A DNA stretch of 64,000 nt from CAVQBP01 sp963740945 (GCA_963740945.1 CAVUGE010000007.1:1-64000), one strand, 5' to 3'; counted from the stretch's first letter, positions 16,935 through 27,178 are shown. A program made the numbers and translations. The notes: generated from the letters alone by a model not told the origin.

Positions 16935-18665
16935 ATGAAATGGTTCTATGATCTTAAAATAAGTGTAAAGTTAATTGCTGCATTTATGATATTATCTGCA
17001 ATAACAGCTTTTGTTGGTTTTCAGGGGTTAAACAACATGGGAACAATTAATGATATGCTCAATTCTTTATATACTAATGAAACCATTGGAATTTCATATG
17101 TCAAAGAGGCAAACATAGATCTAATTTATTTTGGCAGGGCTCAAAATAATTTTCTACTTGCTTCGACTAAAGAAGAAAAGGCAAAATTTCAGGATGCAAT
17201 GGACAATTATGAAAATTTATTAAAAAGCAATATTCAGAAAGCCGAACCACTAATAAAATCGGAAAAAGGTAAAGAATTAATTGCTGAATTTAATAAAAGT
17301 TGGATTGGATATAAAAAAACTGTTCAAGAGGTAATTTCTATTGCTTCGGGAGAAAATCTATCATCAAATAGAGAATCTGTCGACCTGGCAAAATCAACAG
17401 CCCGTCAGCAATCCGATCAAATAGATACAATTTTAAGTCAGCTTGTTAGAATAAAAGAAGGAAACGGCCGCGATCTTTATAATCAAAGCGATGTTGTCTA
17501 TGCTGAAGCAAGACAATATATGATAATACTTATTATAGGTGCCATGGGGTTGGGAATAGCATTCGGGATATTTATATCCAAATTAATAAGCAAACCATTG
17601 ATTAAAGGAGTTGATTTTGCTAAAAGTGTAGCCGTCGGTGATTTAACTCAGAAAATAGAAATAAATCAAAAAGATGAAATCGGACAGCTTGCAGTTGCTT
17701 TAAATGATATGGTTGAACATATTAAAGAAGTAGTTGAAAATGTGAAAACTGCAGGGAATAATGTAACTGCAGGCAGTCAGGAATTAAGCTCAAGTTCTGA
17801 ACAGATGTCTCAAGGAGCTACCGAACAAGCTGCAGCTGCCGAAGAAGCCTCTTCCTCCATGGAACAAATGACCGCTAATATCAAGCAGAATGCGGATAAT
17901 TCACAGCAAACTGAAAAAATAGCTTTAAAATCTGCACAGGATGCCAAGGAAGGCGGTAAAGCTGTTGCAGAAACAGTCGAAGCAATGAAAGCTATTGCGG
18001 GTAAAATTTCTATTATTGAAGAGATTGCGAGACAAACAAATTTACTTGCTTTGAATGCAGCAATAGAAGCAGCCCGAGCCGGTGAACATGGAAAAGGTTT
18101 TGCAGTTGTAGCGTCAGAAGTAAGAAAACTTGCAGAAAGAAGCCAGACAGCTGCAGCCGAGATCAGCAAGCTCTCTTCTTCAAGTGTGCAGGTAGCAGAA
18201 AAAGCCGGTGAAATGCTCTCAATGATTGTTCCTGATATCCAAAAAACTGCGGAACTTGTTCAGGAAATTACTGCAGCAAGCAATGAACAGAATTCAGGTG
18301 CAGAACAGATTAATAGTGCAATTCAGCAGCTTAATCAGGTTATTCAGCAGAATGCCTCAGCTTCGGAAGAGATGTCATCAACTGCTGAGGAACTTGCCAG
18401 TCAGGCTGAACAGCTTCAATCTTCTATTGAATTCTTTAAACTCGAAAATAATAACAAATCTATTAAGCATCCGGCTAATAATAATAATTTATTGTCGAAA
18501 AAAGGTAATAGTACAAATATAGCTCATGTAACTCATTCTGAGAAGCATGTATCTAAATTATCAAATTCAAAAATCGGTAAAACAACCAAATCAAACGGAA
18601 ATGGTGCTTTAATTGAAATGAATAATAGCGGTGATAAGCTAGATCATGAATTCGAAAAGTTTTAA
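16935..18665 (+). CDS. Methyl-accepting chemotaxis protein
   Basis: 576 residues. First membrane helix ~12-30, four-helix-bundle periplasmic sensor (~31-190), second helix (~192-214), HAMP (~215-268) and a long signalling coiled coil. The tip sequence IARQTNLLALNAAIEAARAG is fully conserved, followed by FAVVASEVRKLAERS. Gln/Glu-rich flanks (SEQMSQGATEQAAAAEEAS) are likely methylation sites. The C-terminal ~70 residues are an Asn/Lys/Ser-rich unstructured tail with no CheR-binding pentapeptide. It is transcribed with cheW. The ligand is unknown. Confidence 0.94.
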   Translation: MKWFYDLKISVKLIAAFMILSAITAFVGFQGLNNMGTINDMLNSLYTNETIGISYVKEANIDLIYFGRAQNNFLLASTKEEKAKFQDAMDNYENLLKSNIQKAEPLIKSEKGKELIAEFNKSWIGYKKTVQEVISIASGENLSSNRESVDLAKSTARQQSDQIDTILSQLVRIKEGNGRDLYNQSDVVYAEARQYMIILIIGAMGLGIAFGIFISKLISKPLIKGVDFAKSVAVGDLTQKIEINQKDEIGQLAVALNDMVEHIKEVVENVKTAGNNVTAGSQELSSSSEQMSQGATEQAAAAEEASSSMEQMTANIKQNADNSQQTEKIALKSAQDAKEGGKAVAETVEAMKAIAGKISIIEEIARQTNLLALNAAIEAARAGEHGKGFAVVASEVRKLAERSQTAAAEISKLSSSSVQVAEKAGEMLSMIVPDIQKTAELVQEITAASNEQNSGAEQINSAIQQLNQVIQQNASASEEMSSTAEELASQAEQLQSSIEFFKLENNNKSIKHPANNNNLLSKKGNSTNIAHVTHSEKHVSKLSNSKIGKTTKSNGNGALIEMNNSGDKLDHEFEKF

Positions 18666-18689
18666 GTTATTTTATAAGAATTAAATAAA

Positions 18690-18723
18690 GGCAGCACAGT
18701 TTCTTACTGTGCTGTCTGTTATT
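18690..18723 (+). terminator. Rho-independent terminator after the chemoreceptor gene
   Basis: GGCAGCACAGT (18690-18700) pairs with ACTGTGCTGTC (18706-18716) with one G-T wobble around a TTCTT loop. The tract after it is only TGTTATT, so the termination strength is moderate. It closes the cheW-receptor unit. Confidence 0.75.
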
Positions 18724-18797
18724 AATGTAAGGTACTTAATAATTAGGATATTTTTACGATAATAAAATTGAATTACAATTTAAGTCTAAAATATTTT

Positions 18798-19220
18798 ATG
18801 GAACAAATAAGCCTTCAAAAAGTAAAGTGGAAAAGTGAATATAGCGTAAATAATGAGCATATCGATGGACAGCATCAAAAGTTATTTGATATACTGAATA
18901 TCCTTATTGACAATAAAGATGTGAATATTCATTCTAGGATTATTACCGATACTTTATTAGAAATGTTAAATTATTCTGAATATCACTTTAGTACGGAAGA
19001 AAAATATATGCTGAAGTTTAATTATCCTGCATATAATGAGCATAAAAAAGAGCATATGGATTTTATCAAGAAAACGAGTCTTTTAAGCTTAAGGGCTATG
19101 GAAAATGACGAAACAATTCCACTTGAAATTCTTATTTTTTTGAATGAATGGCTCGTTAGTCATATTCTTAAATCAGATTTCAAGTTAAGTAACTATTTTC
19201 TTAATACTGGTATTATTTAA
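18798..19220 (+). CDS. Bacteriohemerythrin
   Basis: 140 residues from ATG 18798; an upstream in-frame TTG (18768) would add 10 residues. The diiron ligands are all visible: His in DGQHQKL, His and Glu in EYHFSTEEKYM, two His in EHKKEHMDF, and His and Asp in SHILKSDFKL. The start motif VKWKSEYSVNNEHID is also typical. It binds O2 reversibly and serves O2 sensing, storage or delivery. It is a stand-alone domain right after a chemoreceptor, so an aerotaxis link is plausible but unproven. Confidence 0.9.
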   Translation: MEQISLQKVKWKSEYSVNNEHIDGQHQKLFDILNILIDNKDVNIHSRIITDTLLEMLNYSEYHFSTEEKYMLKFNYPAYNEHKKEHMDFIKKTSLLSLRAMENDETIPLEILIFLNEWLVSHILKSDFKLSNYFLNTGII

Positions 19221-19434
19221 TTCAAATTATTTTAATGAACTTCTTCTGCAATAGTTTTATATCCTTTAGCTTGAATTATCACCCCTTTCTTTTTAACTCC
19301 TCATTGCTCTGTCAGTACCCACAGCGTCGCAGTTCTATGGTATGCAGGATCTTGAACTTGCTCTAGCACTTGAACTTACCCTTTCTCTTTTTTTATATTA
19401 GCTGACTCAATTTTATTCATAAAACATTTTCCGG

Positions 19435-20295
19435 ATGAAAGATCTGCCTGAGCATAAAAAGGGACTATTAGCAGTATTAGCGGCTGCAATGTTATGGAGC
19501 ACCGGAGGGTTATTTATTAAGCTGGTTACCCTAGACGCTATGCAGATTTCCTTTTTCAGATGTGTTTGGGCAGCAATAGTATTCGCTGTAATTTTTCGAA
19601 AACAGGTCTTTCATGCCAATTTATTTACTTTTATAAATGCATTCTCCTACGCTGCTGTATTAATCTTATTTGTTCTTTCTAATAAAATGACTACTGCTGC
19701 AAATGCAATCTTTCTTCAATATACTGCACCAATTTATGTATTAATATTTGAACCGATAATGAATAAAACCAACTATGAAAAAATAAATATTGTAACGATA
19801 ATCATTTGTTTCATAGGTATGTTATTGTTTTTTATCGGTGAAATTTCTCCGGGATATATGTTGGGAAACATTGTTGCACTTTTATCAGGGATTGCTTTTG
19901 CTGCATTCATGCTCGGTATGAGGAAAAACAAGAAAGAATACCAATTCAGTGCTATTTTTTACGGGAATATAATAGTCTTCTTATTTTGTACTCCGTATAT
20001 GTTTGGCATAAACAACCTTTCGCTGAATAATTTCTTAATGGTATCTTATCTTGGAATATTTCAAATCGGTACGGCTTATATTATATTTAGTTACGGATTA
20101 AAAAGAGTGCTTGCTATCGAGGCTTCTTTATTATCAATGATTGAACCAGTTCTCAATCCTGTCTGGGTATTTTTAGGATATGGTGAAACCCCTTCCTTTA
20201 TGGCTATGATTGGAGGTGTGATAATTATATCTGCAATAATGGTTAGGACATTTATTTTAGAGTCGCCTGTTATGAAAGGAAGACTAAAACAATGA
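19435..20295 (+). CDS. EamA/DMT-family transporter
   Basis: 286 residues with about ten membrane helices in two similar halves. The opening GLLAVLAAAMLWSTGGLFIK and the second-half VALLSGIAFAAFMLGMRKN correspond to the two EamA repeats, as does the late EASLLSMIEPVLNPVWVFLGYGE block. Such proteins export amino acids or metabolites. No neighbour suggests a substrate. The 288 bases after it (20296-20583) show no gene. Confidence 0.88.
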   Translation: MKDLPEHKKGLLAVLAAAMLWSTGGLFIKLVTLDAMQISFFRCVWAAIVFAVIFRKQVFHANLFTFINAFSYAAVLILFVLSNKMTTAANAIFLQYTAPIYVLIFEPIMNKTNYEKINIVTIIICFIGMLLFFIGEISPGYMLGNIVALLSGIAFAAFMLGMRKNKKEYQFSAIFYGNIIVFLFCTPYMFGINNLSLNNFLMVSYLGIFQIGTAYIIFSYGLKRVLAIEASLLSMIEPVLNPVWVFLGYGETPSFMAMIGGVIIISAIMVRTFILESPVMKGRLKQ

Positions 20296-20583
20296 GGAAC
20301 CAATTCCAATATAATTTTCTAGAGGAACTTCATTGTTTAATCACCACTTTATAAAATTGGCATCTCTTAAAGAATGGGAAAAAATTATTCCCCTCTCAAA
20401 ACAAACAAGGTAGAATGAATAAAAAGCAGAATCTTCCTGTTCATTCCATTTAATAGTGCCATTTGTTGTAATTAAAGCCATAAAAAAAATATTTTTTCTA
20501 ATATTAATACATGATTATATTTGTATTTCAAAGTTAATATAATGGAAATCATTACTTTTAGAAATAAAAAAATTTTGTATTAA

Positions 20584-20937
20584 ATGACTGTATCCAATAT
20601 AATAGTATCGGAAAATATGCTTGAGGTTACTTGTACAGGAGACGTGTCAAGTGACGGTTTATTAAATTTAATCAATACAATAAAAATGCTGCTTACTAAA
20701 AAACAGGAAGTAAAAAATATTCTTGTGGATCTGACAGGTATAGAAGGTAAACTTAGTTTTATGGAACACTTTTCCATCGGAGAAGATATTGCAAAAAAAT
20801 TAAAGGGATATAAATTAGCCGTTGTTACTAAACCCATTGTAGTAAATAAGGTGGCTGAAAATGTTGCAACAAAGAAAGGTGCCAGTGTATTGATGACTTA
20901 TGACAAACAAAAAGCACTTGACTGGTTTGTGGAATAA
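20584..20937 (+). CDS. SpoIIAA/STAS-like small protein
   Basis: 117 residues with a strand-helix alternation (VSENMLEVTCTGDV, LINTIKMLLTKKQEVKNILV, DLTGIEGKLSFMEHFSIGED, YKLAVVTKPIVVN) that fits the SpoIIAA-like or STAS fold. There is no membrane segment. The usual phosphorylatable Ser after the DLTGI strand could be S59 or nearby, which cannot be fixed by eye. If an anti-sigma antagonist, it might be a substrate of the SpoIIE-type phosphatase at 6742 (speculation). It converges on the TonB receptor gene. Confidence 0.6.
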   Translation: MTVSNIIVSENMLEVTCTGDVSSDGLLNLINTIKMLLTKKQEVKNILVDLTGIEGKLSFMEHFSIGEDIAKKLKGYKLAVVTKPIVVNKVAENVATKKGASVLMTYDKQKALDWFVE

Positions 20938-20942
20938 ATTAT

Positions 20943-20989
20943 CCGGAAATAAAGAGCGAATAATTTATATTTTATTCGCTCAGTTCCGG
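20943..20989. terminator. Bidirectional terminator between convergent genes
   Basis: GAGCGAATAA (20954-20963) and TTATTCGCTC (20972-20981) form a perfect 10-bp stem. An outer CCGGAA / TTCCGG pair (20943-20948, 20984-20989) extends it. It lies between the stops of the SpoIIAA-like and TonB receptor genes and could serve both strands. Confidence 0.7.
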
Positions 20990-21011
20990 TTTCATTGGGT
21001 TACTATCAAAG

Positions 21012-23270
21012 TTATTTTACATCAAAAGGAATCGAAATCGATAAAGAAATATTTCTACCCATATTCAGTACACCAAGCGGTTTTAATAAACTCAAATGAT
21101 CATAATATTTTTTATCCAGCAGATTTGTAACATTTACCGCTGCTTTTAATTTTAGATTAAATAAGTATATATCTGTCCCTAGTCCTGCATCGACTAATGT
21201 ATAACCCGAAGTAGGAATTTCTTCCGTTGCAGTTCTGTCCTGCTTAAAATAATTTCTTATGCCTATGGAGATATATGGATTCTCTAAAGAGATATATCCG
21301 GCAAGATTAATTTTTATTTGACTGATAATTTTATCTGCAGGCATAAACGGAAGATATGAACCGTCATCTTTTTTACCCCTTACAGTAGAAAATGAAGTGC
21401 TGATATCTAATAAATTTGTTGCATTCCAGTCAAGACTTATTTCGCCTCCTTTTAAAGAGGCATCCGCCTGCTCAAATCTATAGATCCTATTCTGATTTAT
21501 AAAATCATTTGACGGCTCAAGAAAAATATAATTCATTACTTTGTTATAAAACAAACCTGCATTAATGCTGAAATCTTTTAAACGGTAGTTCCAGCCAGCA
21601 TCTATTTGAAAATTATTTTCACTTTTCATTGCGGGGTTTCCAATCTCATACCTGGTTGTTCCTTCATGAACTCCGTTGGAAGTTAATTCGGCAAGGTTGG
21701 GAGCCCTGTAACCGGTAGCAAAATTTACCTTAAAATTCATATCTTCTGTTGCAAATATTGAAACTCCGAATGCACCATTTATTAAATTATAGGAATTATC
21801 AGCACTGAATAATGTCGTTGAGTCGTTCCCTTTCGTCTCTTTTGTCTGAATATTTTTTGTATCATATCTAATCCCCCCGCTAATTTCAAACTTTTCAAAA
21901 TCGTGTTTTGCATAAGCAAAGAGTGAAAATTCTTTAGTATCGGCATTTGGAATTAGAATCCTGCCTCCTTCGTTTTCATAACTTTGCTGCCATCCTTGTG
22001 AACCAAAAGTCAATTCAGTCTGTTCGGATAAAGGATAAATCCATTCTCCATCATAGGAAAATGTATTTAAAAAGATATCTAATTCGTCATCTGCTCCGGG
22101 ACTTGCTTTTTCCGATCCCTCTTCCTCTATCCTATGGTCATTTTGAAAGCCTAAGTTTAATTTAACTTTTGAATTTCCGGTAAAAAATGTATTCCTCAAA
22201 GAAGCTATATGAAAATCAACTGTATGGTGAGGACCTTCAAATTCTCTTTCGAAATGATCTTCTGCTTTATCCTTAGGGTTATTCAGATCAGCCTCTTCTA
22301 CAACTCCGAACAAATGGTGAGAAAAATTATAATTCAAAGAGGAAATACCCCATGCTGAATTATAATTTAATACTCCCTGCCCAGAAAATCCTGCGAACCT
22401 GGTATTAGGGATTTTATCGCCGCCGCCTGCTAAATAATCTGCATGACTCTCTCCTCCTACATTAATTTGCCAGCTTAAATTCTTCCCTGCTCCTTCAAAA
22501 CCTAATTCTGTGTTAGCCCCTAATGTATTTGAAAAGATTTGTAAATTATAATTTCCTAAAATTTTACCCGCAGGTGCATTCCTTTCATTCTCAATTTTTA
22601 TAACACCCCCCATAGCTTCCGAACCATATAATAATGCAGCCGGTCCTTCAATAATTTCAACTCTGCCGACCCCAACATTATCAAGGCCCAAGCCGTGTTC
22701 ATCCTGCCATTCCTGATTATCGAACCGTAGTCCATCAATTATAGTTGCAATTCGATATCCATACATACCTCTTATTACCGGTTTTGTAATCCCTAATCCG
22801 TTGGAAATTTCTGAAACACCCGGAAGACGCGTTAGTGCCTGAACCAGAGAAACAGTTCCGTTTGACTCCAATTCACTTTTTGTAATTGTCTCAATTTTAT
22901 ATGGAATTTTTTCCAGAGACTGAATGGCATTACCGACTACAACTACTTCATTAATTTCTATATTAGTCGGCATTAGCTGTATATCTAAATTTATATCCCT
23001 GTTAATAAATAACTTTCGAACTTCAGTTCTGAAGCCAATATAACTATATTGTATAGTAAAACTGCCGTCAGGAATATTTGATATCTTATAATCGCCGTTA
23101 CGGCCTGATATTGTTCCTTTTTGAAGTTCCGGAATAAAGACATTAACATTATCCAGAGCACTACCGTTCTCCTTATTTACTATATGTCCATCTAACGAAT
23201 TTTGAGAATATATAAAGTGCATATTCATCAATAAAAAGGGAAGAATGTATAATATATTACTTTTCATCAT
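21012..23270 (-). CDS. TonB-dependent outer-membrane receptor, His-rich, possibly metal-related
   Basis: 752 residues. Signal sequence, then a carboxypeptidase-regulatory-like domain (~25-105, SLDGHIVNKENGSALDNVNV), a TonB box/linker (IEINEVVVVGNA), plug domain (~115-235 with RLPGVSEISNG, VIRGMYGYRI, IIDGLRFDNQEWQDEHG, VEIIEGPAALLYGSEAMGGV) and a 22-strand barrel. Extracellular loops contain many histidines (for example FEGPHHTVDFH and NYNFSHHLFGVV), recalling ZnuD-like zinc receptors. It imports a large or scarce ligand using TonB energy. There is no SusD partner, so polysaccharide uptake is unlikely. The substrate is not proven. Confidence 0.9.
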   Translation of the reverse strand: MMKSNILYILPFLLMNMHFIYSQNSLDGHIVNKENGSALDNVNVFIPELQKGTISGRNGDYKISNIPDGSFTIQYSYIGFRTEVRKLFINRDINLDIQLMPTNIEINEVVVVGNAIQSLEKIPYKIETITKSELESNGTVSLVQALTRLPGVSEISNGLGITKPVIRGMYGYRIATIIDGLRFDNQEWQDEHGLGLDNVGVGRVEIIEGPAALLYGSEAMGGVIKIENERNAPAGKILGNYNLQIFSNTLGANTELGFEGAGKNLSWQINVGGESHADYLAGGGDKIPNTRFAGFSGQGVLNYNSAWGISSLNYNFSHHLFGVVEEADLNNPKDKAEDHFEREFEGPHHTVDFHIASLRNTFFTGNSKVKLNLGFQNDHRIEEEGSEKASPGADDELDIFLNTFSYDGEWIYPLSEQTELTFGSQGWQQSYENEGGRILIPNADTKEFSLFAYAKHDFEKFEISGGIRYDTKNIQTKETKGNDSTTLFSADNSYNLINGAFGVSIFATEDMNFKVNFATGYRAPNLAELTSNGVHEGTTRYEIGNPAMKSENNFQIDAGWNYRLKDFSINAGLFYNKVMNYIFLEPSNDFINQNRIYRFEQADASLKGGEISLDWNATNLLDISTSFSTVRGKKDDGSYLPFMPADKIISQIKINLAGYISLENPYISIGIRNYFKQDRTATEEIPTSGYTLVDAGLGTDIYLFNLKLKAAVNVTNLLDKKYYDHLSLLKPLGVLNMGRNISLSISIPFDVK

Positions 23271-23491
23271 TCACCTGAATTTATTAAAAAACATTTGTTA
23301 ATTATTTCAGCGTACAACTCACCGAGCTAATATCAAGCATAGAAATAAAAATTCTATACTTCTAATGTGTACACGATGAATCAGGGATGGATATTTCATG
23401 AAAGAAATCTTTCCAAACCTAATCTGTAAAGTTTGAAGAGAGAGCTTTTATAACTGGATGAAATAACCTTTTAGTTGTATTTACAGGAATT

Positions 23492-24004
23492 TTAGGAATG
23501 CAATTCAGGAGGGAGTAATACAATCTCTTTAATTGGTGAATTATAAAAAATAGCTAATTGAGTAAATATTATTTCTTTTTCAGGGGGAAAGTTTAGAATA
23601 TCCTTATCATTAAGTATATAATTTTTTATTAAATTGTTTTTTGTAGAAAGAGGCTGCGATTGATCATCGGGAACATCAGTCTTGTTTATCTTAAATAATA
23701 TTTCAAATAATCTGTCTTCAGTTTTGTCATTAATACAATAAATGTACAGACCGTCTTCTTTTTTAATCTCTTTAAAAATATCGTACATCTTGTTTTTATA
23801 TCTTATTTCATCATCGTCCACCCTTTGAAGGTTTTTCTGTTCTTCCGGTGTTATTTTTAATACGACAATTCTTTTAGAATTATAAAAGCTTTCCTTCGAA
23901 AAATCTCTTTTACATTGAAACAGCAAATAATCTAAAAAAAGATTAAAACCGAATGTATTTAGGAAAATTAAAGTTATTAATAATAATGGAATGATTTTTT
24001 TCAT
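23492..24004 (-). CDS. Hypothetical protein with N-terminal membrane anchor
   Basis: 170 residues from ATG 24004 (MKKIIPLLLITLIFLNTFGF); the frame extends to 24025. A single hydrophobic segment at the N-terminus could be a signal or anchor. The rest is charged, with no recognised motif; a segment IVVLKITPEEQKNLQRVDDD and a later IIFTQLAIFYN stand out. It sits between the TonB receptor and uvrA, both on the same strand. Confidence 0.55.
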   Translation of the reverse strand: MKKIIPLLLITLIFLNTFGFNLFLDYLLFQCKRDFSKESFYNSKRIVVLKITPEEQKNLQRVDDDEIRYKNKMYDIFKEIKKEDGLYIYCINDKTEDRLFEILFKINKTDVPDDQSQPLSTKNNLIKNYILNDKDILNFPPEKEIIFTQLAIFYNSPIKEIVLLPPELHS

Positions 24005-24252
24005 GTATCGGAAGATAATTAACAATTTTATAATATCAATAACCTCACAGTCTAATTTGTGCTGTGTCGCAAAACAAAGTAGTGTTTATGTATAGTTAAT
24101 AAAAAAAACACGCTTAGAGACTAAAAAATAGTCTAAAAGCTACGCTATTTCGTTATCTTTTTTGGGAACTGAAGCATTAGAATGAATGCAAATGTTATTG
24201 AAGGATATAAGTTTCCCGGTTATGTATTTGTATCAGAGGTTCAGAGGTTTGT

Positions 24253-27081
24253 TTAGTTCCTGTGAATAACTTTTTTTAAGAAAAGGCCTGTAAGACTTTT
24301 TTTATTAGCTGCAAGATCTTCCGGAGTCCCTTCAGCAATAATTTCTCCTCCTTTTTCACCCCCTTCGGGTCCTAAATCTATGACCCAGTCTGCAGTTTTA
24401 ATGACATCCAGATTATGTTCAATTACAACTATAGTATTCCCCTTATCCACTAATTTATTCAAGACTTTCAATAAAATATTTACATCCTCAAAATGAAGTC
24501 CAGTTGTAGGCTCGTCTAAAATATAAAGGGTTTTACCCGTACTTACTTTACTAAGTTCTGTAGCTAATTTTACTCTCTGAGCTTCACCCCCAGATAATGT
24601 AGTTGCCTGCTGTCCTAATTTTATATAACCAAGCCCTACATCATTTATTGCTTTTAATTTTCTCTTTATTCTGGGCATCTCGTTAAAAAATCCCAGAGCT
24701 TCCTCAACAGTCATTTCAAGAACATCCGAGATTGATTTTGTTTTGAATAATACTTCAAGAGTCTCTCTATTATATCTTTTACCATGACAGACATCGCATT
24801 CAACATAAACATCGGGAAGGAAATTCATTTCTATTTTTTTCAGGCCGTCACCGTTACATTCTTCACATCTCCCCCCCCGAACATTAAAGCTAAATCGGCC
24901 AGGACCATATCCTCTCATTTTAGATTCAGGAAGCTGTGCATATAAATCCCTTATAAATGTAAATAGACCTGTATATGTAGCGGGATTTGATCGGGGAGTT
25001 CGTCCGATTGCAGATTGATCAATCTCAATTATTTTGTCGATAAACTCCAATCCTTCAATTTTCTTATACGGAAGAGGAACTGATTTTGACTTATAAAATT
25101 TATTCATTAGAATCTTTACTAAAGTCTCATTTAATAAAGATGATTTCCCTGAACCGCTTACTCCGGTTATCAATGTCAATGTCCCTAAAGGAATTTTTAG
25201 GTTTACTTCTTTGAGATTATTACCTCTTGCTCCTTTTAATTCCAGATAATTCCCATTCCCCTCTCTTCTCTTTTCGGGAATCTTTATTTCTTTTTTATCA
25301 TTTAAATATGACAATGTTAAAGAATCATAACCGTTGGGAGATTCAATTAACTTCCTAGTTTCTCCAGCTAAGCAGACTACGCCTCCGTGTTCTCCGGCTC
25401 CCGGACCGAGATCAATCATATAATCGGAGCTTTCAATAGTTTCCCTGTCATGCTCTACAACAATAACAGTATTCCCAAGATCTCTCAAATTCTTTAAAAG
25501 ATTAATAAGTTTAATATTATCATTTTGGTGAAGCCCGATACTTGGTTCATCCAGTACATAGAGTACTCCTGCAAGTTGTGAACCTATTTGAGTTGCAAGT
25601 CTTATTCTCTGAGATTCTCCACCTGAAAGTGTTCTGGCAGATCTATCCAGTGTTAAATAATCTAATCCTACATTTAGAAGAAAATTTAAGCGCGTAGTTA
25701 TTTCTTTTATTATTGGTTTGGCAATTAAGCCTTCCCGGCCGTTAACTTTAATATTTTTGAAGAAATCAAAAGCTTTTTGAATTGACAGTTTAGTTACTTC
25801 ACTGATGTTCTTATCCTGAAATTTAACAGCCAAAGATTCTTTTTTTAGTCGTCCGCCTCCGCATGTAGGACATGCAATCGTATTCATAAAAGATTCAACC
25901 CATTCGCGCACATTATTAGAAGTAGTGGTATTATAGTAGTTCTTCAAATAACTATATATACCTGCAAACTTGTGCAAATATGTTACAGGTTTACCTCCGC
26001 CGTATGAATAGCTGAACGGAATTTTTTCTTTACTGCCGTTTAACAGAATATTTTTCTGTTCTTCCGTTAAATCCTTTAACTTCGTATCGAAAGTAAATTG
26101 ATATTTCTCAGCTATCACAGTTAATTGGTTAAAAAACCAGATAGACCTTGGTTTACCTAATGGTGCTAAACCCTCTTCATTTATTGACTTTTCCCAGTCA
26201 GGAATTATTAGGTTTATATCTATTTCCTTTTTTTCACCTAAGCCTTCGCAATCGGAACAGGAACCATATGGAGAATTAAATGAAAATGAATTTGGTGCTA
26301 ATTCACGGTAACTTATTCCGCAGTTTAGACAGGCAAGGTGACGGCTGTATACAAAATCATTTTTTTCATCATTTACTATTACAATTCCATTTCCGTAATT
26401 TAAACCGACATCAATAGATTCTGAAAGCCTGCTTCTTGAAGACTCATTGACTGTAATTTTATCAATGGCAATTTCAATGTTATGAATTTTATACCGGTCT
26501 ACCTGAAAACCTTTTGTAATCTCATGAAATTCATTATCAACACGTACTTTTAAAAATCCGTCAGAGAGAATCTCTTCGAAAAGTTCTCGGTAATGTCCTT
26601 TTCTGCCTCTAACAACAGGAGCAAGAACTGATATTTTCCTCCCGCTGAGGTTTGTAATTATTGAGTCAATTATTTGTGCAGATGTTTGTTTGGTAACCGG
26701 TTTTCCGCAATTATAGCAGTGGGGGATGCCCAGTCTTGCATACAATAAGCGCAAATAATCATATATCTCGGTAACAGTACCTACAGTTGATCTCGGATTC
26801 CCGGAGGCGGTTTTCTGCTCAATTGAAATAGCAGGACTTAATCCTTCAATTAAATCCACATCCGGTTTTTCAAGCATATCAAGAAACTGCCTTGCGTAAG
26901 CAGACAGAGATTCTATGTATCTCCTCTGCCCTTCCGCATATATTGTATCGAATGCCAGAGATGACTTGCCTGAACCGGAAAGTCCTGTTATAACAGTAAA
27001 TGAATCGCGGGGAATTTCTATATCAATATTCTTTAAATTATGCTCCCGTGCACCTTTTATTATAATAGTTTCTTTTTCCAA
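24253..27081 (-). CDS. uvrA: UvrABC excinuclease subunit A
   Basis: 942 residues, the normal length. Two ABC ATPase modules: GLSGSGKSSLAFDT near the N-terminus and GVSGSGKSSLLNE in the second half, with signatures LSGGESQRIRLA and LSGGEAQRVKLA and Walker B VLDEPSIGL and ILDEPTTGL. Zinc modules are seen at CYNCGKP, CLNCGISY...CSDCEGLG and CEECNGDG...CDVCHGKRY. It loads UvrB on damaged DNA in nucleotide excision repair. It reads in the opposite direction to YigZ; both start near 27100. Confidence 0.97.
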   Translation of the reverse strand: MEKETIIIKGAREHNLKNIDIEIPRDSFTVITGLSGSGKSSLAFDTIYAEGQRRYIESLSAYARQFLDMLEKPDVDLIEGLSPAISIEQKTASGNPRSTVGTVTEIYDYLRLLYARLGIPHCYNCGKPVTKQTSAQIIDSIITNLSGRKISVLAPVVRGRKGHYRELFEEILSDGFLKVRVDNEFHEITKGFQVDRYKIHNIEIAIDKITVNESSRSRLSESIDVGLNYGNGIVIVNDEKNDFVYSRHLACLNCGISYRELAPNSFSFNSPYGSCSDCEGLGEKKEIDINLIIPDWEKSINEEGLAPLGKPRSIWFFNQLTVIAEKYQFTFDTKLKDLTEEQKNILLNGSKEKIPFSYSYGGGKPVTYLHKFAGIYSYLKNYYNTTTSNNVREWVESFMNTIACPTCGGGRLKKESLAVKFQDKNISEVTKLSIQKAFDFFKNIKVNGREGLIAKPIIKEITTRLNFLLNVGLDYLTLDRSARTLSGGESQRIRLATQIGSQLAGVLYVLDEPSIGLHQNDNIKLINLLKNLRDLGNTVIVVEHDRETIESSDYMIDLGPGAGEHGGVVCLAGETRKLIESPNGYDSLTLSYLNDKKEIKIPEKRREGNGNYLELKGARGNNLKEVNLKIPLGTLTLITGVSGSGKSSLLNETLVKILMNKFYKSKSVPLPYKKIEGLEFIDKIIEIDQSAIGRTPRSNPATYTGLFTFIRDLYAQLPESKMRGYGPGRFSFNVRGGRCEECNGDGLKKIEMNFLPDVYVECDVCHGKRYNRETLEVLFKTKSISDVLEMTVEEALGFFNEMPRIKRKLKAINDVGLGYIKLGQQATTLSGGEAQRVKLATELSKVSTGKTLYILDEPTTGLHFEDVNILLKVLNKLVDKGNTIVVIEHNLDVIKTADWVIDLGPEGGEKGGEIIAEGTPEDLAANKKSLTGLFLKKVIHRN

Positions 27082-27178
27082 ATTATCCGTATTTTAAAAA
27101 TTCAAACTTGTATATTACTTATAGAGTGTTTGATAATCAATTTAATTAGTTCTGACCACTGCAGGTTTTTTACATACT

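Noticed and set aside
17810..18169. 119-codon antisense frame in the chemoreceptor gene
   Set aside because: It mirrors the Ala/Glu-rich coding strand of the signalling domain. The opposite frame is an obvious shadow.
19221..19434. Antisense remnant in the gap before the EamA gene
   Set aside because: A - strand frame (DPAYHRTATLWVLTEQ) is locally more GC-rich but matches no family I recognise, so it is not reported as a gene.
24181..24255. 24-codon + strand frame between the hypothetical gene and uvrA
   Set aside because: It has no SD and no recognisable motif. It ends close to the uvrA stop on the opposite strand and is probably chance.
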